Shown piece after piece: positions 22,021-35,762 of a stretch of 64,000 nt of DNA. The stretch comes from Hypericum androsaemum (lineage: Eukaryota; Streptophyta; Magnoliopsida; Malpighiales; Hypericaceae), in the NCBI GenBank assembly GCA_963995505.1, contig OZ023181.1, positions 2,827,487 to 2,891,486 on the forward strand, given 5' to 3'. The position numbers and the translations under genes are program-made. Each line of letters begins with the position of its first letter. Position 1 is the first letter of the stretch. Under the pieces are notes generated by a model. The model was not told the DNA's origin and searched no databases. It was given only the letters and a program-made list of their open reading frames with translations.

Positions 22021-25000
22021 TGGCATCATCAAGCTCTACTCAGGCACTTGTACCGACGGTCCCAGGAACTATCCACGCCGAAAGGCCTGCAAAGTTCAAT
22101 GGCACAGAGTTCAAGAGGTGGCAACAAAAGATGTTGTTCTACCTGACAATGCTCAACCTAGTCTGGTTCTTAAAAGAAGAAGTACCGAAGGTAGCTGAGA
22201 ATGAGGCTGATCAACAGAAGATCAACGCTCTAGATGCATGGAACCATAGCGACTTCTTATGTCGTAACTACATCCTGAATGAATTAGACGATACCCTATA
22301 CAATATATATGCGGTAACTATGACTGCAAAAGAATTATGAGATTTTCTGGAAAAGTAGTACAAGATAGAAGATGCTGGGTTGAAGAAATTTATCGTCAGA
22401 AGATTCTTCGACTTCAAGATGGTTGATTCCAAGATGGTGATATATCAAGTGCAAGAATTATAATTAATTCTGCATGAGATTCATACCAAAGGAATGCAAC
22501 TAAGTGAGTCCTTCCAAGTGACAGTAATGATCGAAAAGCTACCACCCGTGTGGAAGGATTTCAAGAACTACCTCAAGCATAAGAGGAAGGACATGGGTCT
22601 TGAAGATTTAATTATGAGATTAAGGATTGAGGAAGACAATCGAAAGTGTAAAGTCAAGACAAACAAGACCAACTCTGAAACAATGATACACCTAGCTGAA
22701 GAAAGTATTGGCAAGAAGAGAAAGAAGTCCAGTAATAAGCAGGAGAAGCAAAAGCCAAAGCAGAAAAAGGTCAAAAAGATCAAGGGCAACTACTACAATT
22801 GCGACAATCCCGGTCACATAACAAAAGATTGTCGTCTGCCAAAGAAGGACAATCATGAGAAAGCTAATCTGGCTGAGGACCTATCTGAGTTACACCTATC
22901 TGCCATGGTATTTGAAGCCAACTTGGTGGATAATCTAAGAGAGTGGTTCATCGACACAGGGGCAACCCGCCACATCTGCTCAGATAAGGAGATATTCTCA
23001 ACCTATTCCCCGATCACCAGACAGAAGCTGTTTATGGGTAACTTCATAACTTTTAAGGTAGTCAGATTGGGTAAGGTGGTCGTGAAGCTGACCTTAGGCA
23101 AAGAGCTGACCCTCAAGGATGTGTTGCATGTCCCAGACATTTGCAAGAATCTAGTATATGGCTCCCTGTTAAGCAAAGCTGGGCTGAAGCTAGTTTTTGA
23201 GGCTGATAAATTTGTAATGACTAAACTGGTACATTTGTATGAAAGGGTTACCTAGATAGGGGACTCTTTAAGTTGAATGTAATAACTGTACAACATGCAT
23301 TTGAGGGCCAGAATAAAGTTGTTAATTCTTTTTACTTGGCTGAGTATTTTTAACTTATGGCATGATAGATTAGGACATGTAAATTTAAGCTCACTAAAAA
23401 AGTTGGTAAGTTTAAATTTATTGTCTAAACTGGAGTTTAACCCAAACGATAAATGTGAAGTATGTGTTGAGGCAGAAATGGCTAAAGCACCTTTCCATTT
23501 AGTGAAAAGAAGTACAACACCTTTAGAGTTAATTTATATCGACGTCTGCGATATGAAAAACGTGTAAACTAAAGGTGGAAAAAAGTATTTCATCACATTT
23601 ATCGATGATTGCACAAGATATTGTTACAGATATCTCTTAAAAGGAAAGGACGAAGTCTTCGAAGCTTTCAAGAGTTATAAGAATGAGGTTGAAAATCAAC
23701 TTGGCAGTAAAATCAAAATGATTCGAAGTGATAGAGGGGGAGAATATGTAGCTCCGTTTGAGAAATTCTGCCAACAAAATAGCATTATTCATCAGAAAAC
23801 TGTACCATACTCGCCTCAATCAAATGGCGTAGCTGAACGTAAGAATCGAACACTCAAGGAGATGATGAATGCTATGTTGAATAGCTCAGGCTTACTCCAG
23901 AATATGTGGGGGGAAGCTGTACTCCTAGCTAACGATATTCTAAATAAATTACCACACAAGAAAAGGGAAAAAATATCATATGAACTATGGAAAGGGAGAA
24001 AACCTTCCTATGATTACCTTAAAGTGTGGGGGTGCCTAGCTAAGGTAGAAATACCTCTGCCTAAAACGGTGAGAATAAGACCCAAGATCGTTGACTGCAT
24101 CTTTATCGGATATGCCTACAACAGTAGTGCATACCGATTTCTAGTGCACAAGTCTGAAAATCCTGAAATCAACGAGGGAATGGTCATGGAATCAAGGAAT
24201 GCAATATTCTTTGAGAATATTTTTCCAAACAAGGAGCGGAAAGACCCAAGCTCTAATAAAAGAGCTCACGAAACGACTCAAGCTTCTCATCAAGTTATTG
24301 AGGAAACTAGACGCAGCAAAAGTACCAGAACAGCCAAGACATTTGGTCTAGATTTTCTGATATACGTGTTAGAAAATACACCTGGGATAATTCAAGAGGC
24401 ATTGTCTAGTCCAGATACTCCTCTCTGGAAAAAAATTATCAACAATGAGATAGAGTACATCATGCAAAACCACATGTAGAAAATCGTGAATCTCCTTCCA
24501 GGCTGCAAACTTTTAGGTTGCAAGTGGATCCTTAAAAGGAAATACAAAGCTGATGGATCAGTCGACAAGTACAAAGCTTGATTGGTAGCTAAAGGGTTCA
24601 AATAGAAGTAAGAATATAATTACTTTGACACATATTCGTTAGTCATAAAATTATATCTATTAGAGTACTCATAGCCGTTACAGCACACTATAACCTCGAG
24701 ATACATCAGATGGATATAAAAATAGCTTTCCTAAATAGAGAACTGGAAGAGAAGATATATATGGAATAACCTGAAGGGTTTGTTGCCCTCGGACAAGAGC
24801 ATAAAGTATGCATACTGGTCAAGTCATTGTACGGGCTAAAACTGGCACCGAAACAATGGCATGAGAAATTTGACAGAATAATAATGTCAAATGACTTTAA
24901 GATCAATGAGTGTGATAAATGTATCTACATTAAAGGCACACCTGATGCTTATGTGATTGTATGTCTGTACATAAGTGACATGCTAATCATAGGAAGCAGT

Positions 25001-25925
25001 AATGATCTTATTGTAAAAACTAAGAACATGTTAAAGAATAAGTTTGACATGAAAGATATGGGTCTAGCTGATGTCATACTAGGGATCAAAATTACTAGGA
25101 CGACTAAAGGAATTGTCTTGTCACAATCTCACTATGTTGAGAACGTACTCAAAAAATTTGAAGCTTTTGACAAACCTCTGGCTAAGACACCAGTAGACCT
25201 GAATCTATACTTAGCTAAAAATAGAGGGGACCCAGTATCTCAACTGAAATATGCAAGGATCATTGGGAGCCTGATGTACTTGACAAATTGTACACACCAT
25301 GATATTGCATATTCAGTTAGCAAACTTAGTAGATTCATAAGCAGTCCAGGAATGTATCACTAGCTAGCTCTAGAAAGGATTCTAAAGTATCTAAAATATA
25401 CTTTGAACCATGGCATACTTTATACGAGATATCCAGCTGTATTGGAAGGATACAGTGATGCGAATTAGATATTGGACACTAAAGACTCCAAATCTATTAG
25501 TAGTTACGTGTTCACCATAGGTGGAGGAGCTGTGTCCTGGAAATCTCCTAAACAAACGTGCATAGCTCGATCTACTATGGAGTCAGAATTTATAGCACTA
25601 GATAAAGTTGGAGAAGAAGCTGAATGACTCAGAAACTTCCTAGAGGATATTCCTTGTTGGAATAAGCCTATGCCTCTTGTATTGATATATTGTGATAGCA
25701 TGTCAGCAATCAGGAGAGCACAAAGTACTATGTACAACAGTAAGTCTTGACATATCCGTAGGAGACATAACACCGTTAGACAGTTGATCTCTGGTGGTAT
25801 AATTACCAGTAATTATGTGAAGTTCAAAGACAACATAGCTGATCTTTTGACGAAAGGCATCAACACTTATCATGTTTATATTGGTAACTCAACTATGATA
25901 AGTGAAGATCCCACAAACTTGGCTC
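22021..25925 (+). pseudogene. copia gag-pol polyprotein, inactivated
   Basis: Domains in order: a GAG part at 22021-22800 (KFNGTEFKRWQQKM, then [17 protein letters not shown]); a zinc knuckle at about 22788-22830 reading [14 protein letters not shown], in which the first Cys of CX2CX4HX4C is replaced by Tyr; protease with [14 protein letters not shown] near 22945; GAG-pre-integrase WHDRLGHVNLSSLKKL near 23360; integrase core with MIRSDRGGEY and HQKTVPYSPQSNGVAERKN (23718-23850); reverse transcriptase pieces including MYGLKLAPKQWHEKF at 24827; and RNase H pieces with [18 protein letters not shown] near 25540. In-frame stops lie at about 22338, 22354, 23253, 23565, 24478 and 24580 and further on. 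It cannot make a full polyprotein. Confidence 0.88.
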
Positions 25926-26414
25926 AATGAGACAACTAAGTTATGAATGGTTAAGATGATTACTTGGAACTCATCCCATTCTCAGAAGCTGCCCAAGTAT
26001 GAACCTGTAGAGGTGTGGTTAGGTTAAGCGTCTATGCTTTTAATGATTCATATACCAGATAAAGGTAGAGTATGGTAGGATACTGTCGATAGGAGATCGA
26101 CTATATAAGTGTGAAGTGAGGCCGCTTCAAATGAAAAAATACTTATGAATCCAAGATATGGTCCATGGCCGAAACAGACAAAACGTGAGAACCAAAGGAT
26201 ATTAGAGATATTATTGTGTAAATGTTATTGTCTTGGTTTACATAAAAAAGCTGACCAGTTCAAGACATCACATTCACTGAATAACAAGTAAATCTGATAA
26301 CATCTTACTAGAGAAGGATCAAAGCCGTAAGCTACCTTTCTCGATGCAATGATAACTCGTCAAAATTTTTCTTAAAAGTGTCAGCATGTATTAATTATCA
26401 TTCATGTAGGGAAT

Positions 26415-27318
26415 TGTTAAAATTGAATGACATTTCAATACAAAGGCCCAAAGTGGGAGGCCCATGATAGGAATGGAAAAGGAAAACCAATCCCACATCG
26501 GAAAATGGCAAAAAAAATTTCAAGTTTATAAGGAGATTCTCCTTGTTAGCTAAGAACTAAGTTGGCCACCTAGAAAGGCAACTCGGACATGCTACGAGGA
26601 TGGTGTGTAGTACCATCTGAGCACGAGCACGCGTACGCGTACGTGCTTGTGCGCATGGTGCTTGTGCGCATGGTGCATTGGACGCATGTCGCAATGGATA
26701 CTTTGTAGCACACTTCGCAGGTGCACATCGTCACGCGGAGCTAGAGGAGCCTTAAGACTTTTGCCTAAGTTCGGAGAGAGCTACAGGCTGCTTGCTAGGA
26801 TGCCGAAGAGATACCTCACGAAGGAGTGCGAGAATGCTCACCAAAGAGCCACGAGCTTCCTGGCGAAGGGGCTTGTCCAGAATGCCTACCGAAGAGCCAC
26901 AAACGAACTAGCTGGCCGAAGAGGTGCCTGAAGGGCAACCTGCCTGCTGGCCAAATGGACGCGTCTCCTTGAAAGTGCCTCGTGCCTCTTTGGAGTGCCT
27001 GCCTCCCTCCCATCTAGCGCCTATAAATAGGCCTCTCTCCCTCACTTCCATACTCGTCCCGAACACTCATTGCATAAGCATCCATTAGCAATAGTCGTTC
27101 TCCTCTCTCTCAAGAAAGTTCTGAGTATCCAGCGGTTCGCCGAAGCTTCGAGCATCGTTGTGCTACGATCTTGGAAGCCACTAGTCGTTCTATCTTGGGG
27201 ACGATTGCCGTAGCCCGTAAGCACTGAATACGGGACAATCTCGTCTTACGGAGAAAGAGTCACAATCTTGTTTTGACTAAGATCCTAATCAAGTACACCA
27301 TTATCCGGATAAATAACA
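26415..27318 (+). repeat. 3' LTR, long form
   Basis: It starts TGTTAAAATTGAATG and ends AATAACA, matching TGTTA...TAACA termini. It carries a CCCACATCGG box near 26490 often seen in plant LTR promoters, and TATAAATA at 27022-27029. It contains an open frame (26647-26931), but composition and position suggest no gene. Confidence 0.72.
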
Positions 27319-29354
27319 CAAATAACAATGATTAATCTAAAGTCGAGCACAGTTGATCATTTATAGACGTGGAGTTCGAGTGTTATTTATTAGAGCTTGA
27401 GCGTTTGAGAGTTGGGATCTCAATTTTTCAGAATTGACTTGTTGTGCAATACGATAGACCCTCTATTTGGAACAGAAAGGAATCGATTTATATCCGAAAA
27501 GAGTTGTTCAATTCTGCAGTTAGAAGCAGGGGAAAGAGATTGTTTTTGTTTCTTTTTTTTCACCTTTTCATTAGTTGGATACTTTGGTCAAGCTTCTTTA
27601 ATCTGTAGATTTGAGATTTTAATTTGAGGTTTCATTCACAAGATTTTAATTCGAAATCTTGTTTAAATATATCCAAGACCTTTACTAACGAACTCCGTAA
27701 GTTTGATTATCTGCAAAAAAAATTGACAGTCTATCAGGACAATCAAGTGACAAACAACAAATTCGCCAGCTTGTACTTAGAAGGTCAAAATCAACTAGAA
27801 TTGTTCACACGTGGTCTCATTATCGCAGCAGAAGTTTATGATATCATATCCTTCTAAGTTCCTAAATTTCGTAAATTTACTGTGTCGATTAAGTTCGAGT
27901 AAGATAACAATATAAAAAACCTTTTGACGCTAACAAATATCACATTTTGATTAGTCTGAACTTGGTGGGAATGTGGAGTTTTGTGTGCAAGCGATTGTAG
28001 ATGCAATTTTCTTGTTTATCTCGAGGGGCAAAAAAAATCAAACCCCCGTTCCTTGGAAAAGTACGACCATAATTATTTCTAATTCAAGTATCTAAACACA
28101 CACTATGTTTTCTTCCCAGCAAATCTCTACTCTTTTTGTTCCCTTCTTTTTGATAAGGGAAATTTTATATAAAAGATATGTACGAATAATAAATACAAGA
28201 TTGGGTCAGAAGTTTGCACGATATAAGTAAAAGCAACGCCAAATTACTTCTCAATTAGCCATAAAATAGATTTTACCAGATACGGTATACGGTCACCCAC
28301 TAAAACCAACTAAAACGGGACATCATCCAATTGATAAAGTTTGCTAGAACAATTAATGAGGAACATCATTAACCTCATTTTATAGTTGACTTTATCTGAA
28401 AGCCGATAATAGGAACCAACGAATACTCAGATCAACTTGTGAGGATGTTGTTCTAGTTTAATTAAAAAAATTTGAGTTCGAGCTATTGTGAATGCATGAG
28501 TATTAATACTTATATATAAAACTTTGCTACCTTTTAAAAATCGTATCTGACTCAACGTGGATTAGTCATCACAAAAATATTTGAATACCAGATAATCTAG
28601 AAAAAATTTCTGAAAACCGATATCCAAAAGTCTCTTTACGTTAAAAATCGTGGGAGAAAATTCAAAGTACAAATTGTAAAAGTTTTGTCCCGCCAATCCA
28701 AAGAGCTCATCCTAATACGCCAATAACCTAACACTAGAAGAAGTTGTAAAAACAACAAGTCCTAACTTTTATGCTAAATCCTGTAAGGGAATCAGGTGAC
28801 AAACACAAAACGTGTTCCTGTATAAAATTGGAACTTGTTTTTTGGTGTGATCTCGACGTGGCTTCCCATTGTCTCACTTTCTGACCAAAAGTAAAAGCGC
28901 GTTCGATTTCTTCAAATGATTTTGGCAATTTACACGACACACACCACACGTGTAATATTGTTACTTATCATACTTATGTACTTGCATACGTCATTTAAAG
29001 TGTCCGATTCTCATAATAGAGTATTGCCGGGCTCCAAAAATTTTGGAGTGGTAATTTCATTTGGTGAATTTTTTATTTGAAACTTTGAACAAATAAATAT
29101 TTAAAAAAATTTAAATATCTTATCAATTAGGCCGGTGAGAGTTGGAGGAGAAAAAACATTTTCCAATGAATATCATATTAGGTCTCCTAGGTTTTTTGGT
29201 CACTGACCCATAATTTTTTACCGGTGGAATACAATTTTACTTGTTAGTGTAAGTGCTCATTAGTGAATATCATATTAGGTTGGCCCAATGTAAGACCCAT
29301 AATTTTACCTTAAGACGACATTTTTTTGGTCCCATATTGAGGTTTTTCTCTCTA
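27319..29354. other. AT-rich spacer
   Basis: No gene or bounded element identified. Short open frames here lack any family resemblance. Confidence 0.4.
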
Positions 29355-30041
29355 GGCTAGGAGCATCAGTGACCCCGCAAAGGTCATCATTTTTTTATTA
29401 ATAAAAAACTTTTAAAAAAGTGAAAAATGGAGGGAGGGCAGGCACCTTGGGACCTGACAGCCCTTGGATTGTGCCCCTGTCCCTGATATTTTTTTTTATT
29501 TTTTTATTTTTTAATCTACTTTAGTTACAATTGGCACAATATTATTCGTATAAATAGTTTTTTGAATATTATTTGTGTGGTTAAAAAAATTGAAGTTATC
29601 TTTAACAAAACTAAAAATAAATATAAAAATTCGTATTTTTTATTCCTTTATAAATAGAGTCTAATGTCTAACATATGTTCACAACCAATCTAAAATTCTC
29701 ACTTCTTTCACTAAATAATATCTTCTTTAATTCCCTAATCTCTTTCATAGTATTTTCACTATGGATCCAACTTTTGTAATCCTAATTTTGTTACTTAATT
29801 ATAAAATTTTTTTGTTATAATTATGAAATAATTATTTTCTTATATTAATTATATTTTTATATTAACAAGAAAATGATGGTAGATAACGTGGATGAGAGAG
29901 AAATTAATTATTTATTTTGTGACCCTAGTTTGCTGATGTGGGAAGAAAAATATTTAATTGGGTTGAGTTGGTTATGGATGAGAGAGAAATAAATTATTTA
30001 TTCTGTGACTCTGGTTAGATAAGTTGCTGATGCAGGTGGTC
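29355..30041. mobile_element. PIF/Harbinger-like element, copy C
   Basis: This 687-bp element ends GCTGATGCAGGTGGTC. The reverse complement, GACCACCTGCATCAGC, aligns with the left end GGCTAGGAGCATCAGT (10 of 16 bases). Flanks are CTA (29352-29354) and TTA (30042-30044), a degenerate three-base duplication. It shares with copies A and B the phrase GATGAGAGAGAAATTAATTA and the TTTATTCTGTGA block near the right end, and CTTTAACAAAACTAAAAA in the interior, but lacks the 176-bp array. Confidence 0.55.
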
Positions 30042-30079
30042 TTATGATCAAAATTCGAGATAATAGACAAATATTTATT

Positions 30080-31148
30080 GGGATAATTGCCCTCAGGTCC
30101 CTGGGTTATGTCATAATTAAGGCTAGGGTCCCTGCTATTCAAAATATTATTTTGTTATCCCTACTTTTTGTAAAAATATTGTCGGATCCTTGTTGATGTC
30201 AGCACCAAATTTTTCAATTTTTTACTATTTGAAATGACTTTTATACTCTTACACAAAAACACAAAATTCTTTTCTCTTCTCCCCTCTCTCCTCCATCTCC
30301 TTCAACCCAGAAACACAAAACCAAAAAAAAAACGAAGAACAGCTTGCAAATTCAATTGATGACCAACATGGATGTTGAAGGTGAACCCAGATGAAGAAGA
30401 GAAAATAAGACAGGAGTGAGCTTCTTCAACCCTGCAGAACAAAAATATCCAACCATAAAAACCACCATTAAACAAGCACTATCCCATCCAACAAAATAAA
30501 GCCTATCCAACTGGGAAAATTTCATCCAAATGGGGGAATCCAATAGCGAGAATCAATTCGACACCTACAATAAAGCCTAGACCCGATTCAATTTCCTCGG
30601 GAGCTGGAGCTCGTCCTCCGTGACGTACTCTCGGCTTCCCTTGTTCTCTAAATTTTCTGCCGCGAGGCTCCCCTCGAGACCCAGTTCCCCCTCCTCGATA
30701 CCAAGGAAACGACGATGACGCCGTTGGATTCGGCCAGAACGAGGGTCTCTGTCGCTGGATCCGGCCATACCCAGTTCCTCCTCTCAGTTCCCCCTCTTGG
30801 CCAGACGACGAGGGGGAGACGACGCGGACATCCTCGAAGGTGGGCTCGTCGCAGTTGGGGATGCAGAGAACAGTGGCCCGTTTCAGATCTCATATTGTTT
30901 TTTTTAATTGAGTTTTCTTGCCAAAGATGATGTTAATGGCTGAGGTTGAAGCTGATGTTCTTCGTGAGGTTGAATATGATTTTTTTGTTTTTTTCTTATG
31001 GGTATAAAAGTCATTTTCACATGAAAAAAATGGATGCTGATATTAGTCAAAGACCTGACACCAATATTTTTAAAAAAATAATATTTTGAATAGCAAAAAC
31101 CCTGGTCTTAATTATGACATAACTCAGGGACCTGAGGACAATTATCCT
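30080..31148. mobile_element. Mutator-like element (MULE), non-autonomous
   Basis: The left end starts GGGATAATTGCCCTCAGG and the right end, reversed, starts AGGATAATTGTCCTCAGG. The terminal inverted repeats run for about 170 bp (to roughly 30255 and from about 30985). A perfect 9-bp duplication, ATATTTATT, flanks the element (30071-30079 and 31149-31157), the hallmark of Mutator transposition. The interior 30590-30890 is much more GC-rich than its surroundings. No transposase is present. A Pack-MULE origin is possible. Confidence 0.85.
30590..30893 (-). other. GC-rich interior of the MULE, possible captured gene piece
   Basis: Overlapping minus-strand open frames cover this GC-rich stretch (for example the codons giving MAGSSDRDPRSGRIQRR at about 30768). 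A pyrimidine-rich string near 30270-30300 followed by CAACCCAGAAACACA resembles a plant 5' leader on the plus strand. I cannot name a donor gene, so capture is an inference from composition. Confidence 0.35.
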
Positions 31149-34100
31149 ATATTTATTTTGTTCATAATATAATAATAAAATATTAGCAGTAGAAGAACTA
31201 CTGTCCTATCAAAATCAACTTTAATAGAGTCGACCCAAGAACTGTTTTGGTGGTTGAATTGAGGAGGAGGAGGAAGAAGAAGAAGAAAGGGTTGGTTGTT
31301 GGGGGCAACTTTGATATGGACCTGACCTCGTACAGTATAAATCATTCGAATTGCTACCTAGACTACGGAACTCGATGGCTTTCAGGAATTACATGTAACA
31401 TAAATCTGATCGCTAAAATAATATTTGATTTAATAAGAAAAAATGTATAAGAAATAATGAATATTTAGACTCAATTTCTAATAAGTATAACTTTGAGTAA
31501 AAAAAATTTACTTATAAAAGACAGAAATATAATCCAAAAGGTTGCTTCATTAATAAGAAACTCAGCATAATACCGATTTTAAAAAATATATACGAAAGAC
31601 TAATGATTTTTATATCGTTTAGATTAATCGGTGAATAATTATTCTAACTTAATTCAAATTTTCAATTTTATTTGCAGATTAAGAATTTTTTGTCTTTTAC
31701 AATATCATTCGGCAGGTTTTGGAAGAACAAAAGCTCACATTAACTGAACGAAGGCTTTTTTTAGGAGAGTGGTTATACTTTTATAAAAAATCATCATTGC
31801 TGGTTACTAACTTTCTTGATCGAAAAGACGCCTGCACTCGCTACACATGGCGGCCCAAACTTTGAAGCTAGGCCAATGTAGAGATAGGACCTAGAAAAAG
31901 AAATTCCATGTATATTCTAGAAAATAACTTAACACTAAATGAATTTAATATTTAAAAATCTGAGTAATTTGAAAAAAATGTCCCCATATCCTATAATCAA
32001 TAATTGGTACACTGATGAGTTTGTCCAAATGGTAAAAAAATTAAATTTATTTACAATATTTAAATTCATTAAAAAATTGTACTTCAAATAGTACAAATAT
32101 AAAAAACAGTCATCTAAATACTAGAGGCTAAAAGATAATAATAATTGGGAGACTGGAATTTCCAGGTGGACCAAACAAGGGAAAGTTTTTAGTTTCTGCT
32201 TAACCATGCTGGGCCCAGTAAGCAGGGTAAACAAATGCAACTTTCAAGAAGACTCACTGAGGACCCATTTCCTTTAGAATTCAATGGTTTTTTTGAACTA
32301 GAAAAGCCACTATAACAAATAAGGGTTAGATGCAATGTAGGTGTCCCCTAAAAAAAAAAGATGCAATGTAGGTGGACCAAAATTTTCCAGTCAAGGAATT
32401 AAGAAAGTGTTCAAGTTTTTTGTTGACTAAATCAGCTTAAATGTTTGCAAGCCTCTCTGTACCTAATGTCACATTTTAGAGATTTGAACTCGAACATTTT
32501 AGTTAAATTATAATAACTGATTAAATGCTCGGTAGGGAAGGAGTGCAAGTTTGAAGCAGCCTTGTTGATACGTAGAAATGAGACCAAGACTGGATGCTTT
32601 CCGGCGAGGTGTGACTAGAAATTCAAAAGGGACGAATGTTGATCAACAAAAGCAAAAAAAAAAATTATGATCAAGAAATCAATCTTGGATGTTCAAAAAC
32701 ATTATTTTCTGTATCTAGTCATTTTCAGCTATTTAAAACACCTAAATTATTAAAATTTTAATATTCAATTCAATATTTTAAAATAAATAGTAGATCCATA
32801 CAAATTATTGTTTATAAGGGTCATCACTTAATGGATATGTACATTAGACGATATTTCATGAGAGATATCCCAATAGATAAAAGAACATTGTAGTTATTGT
32901 ATCTGATTTAATAATATAAGACGTAAAAAAAATATCAACAAAAATTTAGAATTCAAGAAAATTAACTTGTAAAAATTTTGGCAGTCAAAAGTTGACACAT
33001 AAGCAAACCGAATAGGAACGAGAACAGCCCACAGCTGTCAGCACTTTCAAAACTAATTTAAGAAAAGCTAAAGGTCTTCACATGATAATCACAATTACAT
33101 GTAAACAGAAGAAGGTTTGATAACAAACGTCTTTAATTTAAACTTACAAATTCTTATTATTTATTTGCAAATCTTCAAAAATCTATAGACAAAAATAAAT
33201 TAGTTCACTTAGAAGATGTCAAAATGCCTCGAGTAAATCACGAATAAAATATTAGTTTACTTTAGTACCTATAGTTTGAACGATCTACGCATTACGTTCG
33301 CGTGGTTTAAAAATATTCGGTCGATTGACATAGATTTTTTTAGTTGATTCTTCACTCTTTGACTAATTTTTTGGACAAAGAACCCCTAAATCATTAAAAT
33401 AAAATGAATAAATCAGAAAAAATATATGAATAGTTTAAGAAGTAGATGAGTTTTCTCATATTTTTTCTGATATATTTTTCAAAAAAAATTAAAATCAAAT
33501 ATTTTATACTGGCGGTATTATTGTCCGCAAGATTTATCCAAATAATGAGAATCAACTAAAAAAATTTACGTCATTCGATTATGCATTAAAACATCGTGTT
33601 TACAAATGAAAGTAGATATCGTAATCTATGTCACATTTATGTCACTCGTTCACGTAAATAAAACGAAAGTAGATTTTTATCTAAAAACATATAATAGAAC
33701 TAATTGGTGGGCAACGATGAATTAGGATCTGCAGCAGCTGATGATGAAGAAGTGCAAGTCGTAACACTAAATTCTTGTAGCAAACAATTGCAATCGATTC
33801 TAATATCACTGGGGAATTGTGGATTTTGTACATCATATTCATGCGTTACGATTTATGTTACTATCTGAGTGTTAGTATAAGTGACAAAAGATTTAAATTT
33901 ACTTAAAAATGTATTGAATTCAAAACTTACAAATGTGAAAAATATTATTGAAAAATTTATCTCGAAAATATCCTAACTTATAAAAAAAAGTTATATTACC
34001 GATAGTGCCCCCGCCCCGCGTCGGTCCAAGTCCAAACATTTATTAGCAGAAAAAGTTCGCGGGTCAAATCAAATTACGAGTGATTGGGCTAATAAGGGAA

Positions 34101-35762
34101 TTGTCGGCGCATTCTCTTGATTTTGCCCCCACGAAATAAATCTCAAATGTTCTCCAATTGAGTCTACATAATTGATTTGAAGGAGATTGTAACCTATGTC
34201 AAGAAATAGTGTTCATATTGGGATAACAACTTTTGGGATTTTGGAAGGCTATTATCGGTTCACAAAGTCGAGCAATGTGTATCATTCAAACAGATACATG
34301 CTGATTAGTCAAATTCCAACTAGGCAAATTTTTTTTAAATATGATAAAATTCTTTCAAGATATAAAAACATCTAAGTACATGAATTTAACTTTGATTTAG
34401 TGGATCTGCATGTAGATCTCGAAATAGATTGTTAATTAATATAAATCTATTTTGATCGAGATAACGAGATTCATATTTGTCACCTCTTATAATTTGATCG
34501 ACTATTTTCACATATCAACACATATTTTGTTTGTTGTATTTTATAGTTATGTTACTGTTTTTTTAATGGTAGGTACACAAATTCAAATCAAGTCCAATTA
34601 CTACAAATTTAATCTAGATTCTAAAATCAACGAACAAGTTAATCGGCATCAAAATTTGAATGTACCTTCAAACACATAGATCTAAAATTTTGATCCATGA
34701 TCCAAAATCGATTTTTTTTAAAAGGTAAAATTATATTCTCAAAATAAGAGAGTTGTATCATGAATACTAGAGCTATAATACATAATACTGATAGTAAATC
34801 TATGAATGATTCGCCTAAAATCTTTCGCCTAAATCAATCGCCTAAAATTTACGATTTTGTCCAAAATCGACTTCCCCAGTATAATTCCTAACTTTCTGTG
34901 CAAAGAAATATATTCCTTCAAACGTTAGCATATAAATTAATCTAATGAAAGTTCAAATATTTATATTTTGTTTTAATTAATATTTTTTATTCAATTCAAA
35001 ATCTTAAAAAATACTCGACTTCAGCCATTACATGCTAATTAGGAGGAGATGAAGTAAGTGTATTTGATCCTCTATTTTCTCATTTATAAGAAAAAAAGAA
35101 AAATGTGGACGGTGATGATTTCTTAATTTGTTTTGTTTTTCAGACTTTCTTGATCATTTTCAGTGCACTGTCCAGCGATTGTCTTCTCTCGCTTTCGCCT
35201 GTGGTCCCTTTTTTTTTCAAGTTACGGCAGAGCGATGTGGATCTATTTAGATTATTTTTTTTATTGCTAATATTTGAATCTAAAAAATTACATCTGACCA
35301 GTTCCTCAGGAGCGCTCCAATCTAAATTAATTTAATATTGGAAAAAAAGACAGTTCGCTAGAAAAAAACACATTACCGTAACTCTGTGTGACCGACCAAT
35401 ATTAACATTGATCGAAGTTGATGATAATTCAGAAACTCTAATTTAATTTATTATAATTATTGTTAAAATTTATATATTCCAACTCAATCTTAAAGTAATG
35501 AATTAACTAGTCAACCATGCTTCCAAATCACAACACAAGAAGTGTGATGAACAACAAGAGTATCAATCTGCTCTAAAGTTAAATATGAGTTTTCATATTC
35601 AACTAAAAGTTTTAAGACAATAAATCAATAAATTTTTATATTCACTAGCAAAGACGCACGCGCGATGCGAGTGCTCTTATATTTTAAAATCTGCAAAATA
35701 TATAGTTTATTAATTTTTTTTAAACTGTATATGAATAAGATGCGAGTGCCAACGTCTCGGGT
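31149..35762. other. long AT-rich gene-free stretch
   Basis: No coding exon, RNA gene or bounded transposon recognised in about 4.6 kb. There is a GGA/GAA-rich microsatellite at 31258-31288. Short open frames at 34452 and 35105 lack family resemblance. Confidence 0.45.

Larger units (their letters stand above)
21591..27318 (+). mobile_element. degenerate Ty1/copia retrotransposon with unequal LTRs
   Basis: An LTR-like block at 21591-21990 and another at 26415-27318 share long stretches: AATTGAATGACATTT at the start, GGACATGCTACGAGGATGG in the middle, AATAGGCCTCTCTCCCTCAC, and GACTAAGATCCTAATCAAG near the end. Between them is a copia gag-pol with many stops. The right block is 904 bp and the left about 400 bp, because the left lacks three inner segments. 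I found no intact primer-binding site next to the left LTR and no clear target duplication. The order of domains (integrase before reverse transcriptase) places it in Ty1/copia. Confidence 0.85.

Noticed and set aside
26647..26931. 94-codon frame in the long LTR
   Set aside because: It lies entirely within the LTR and has no homology I recognise.
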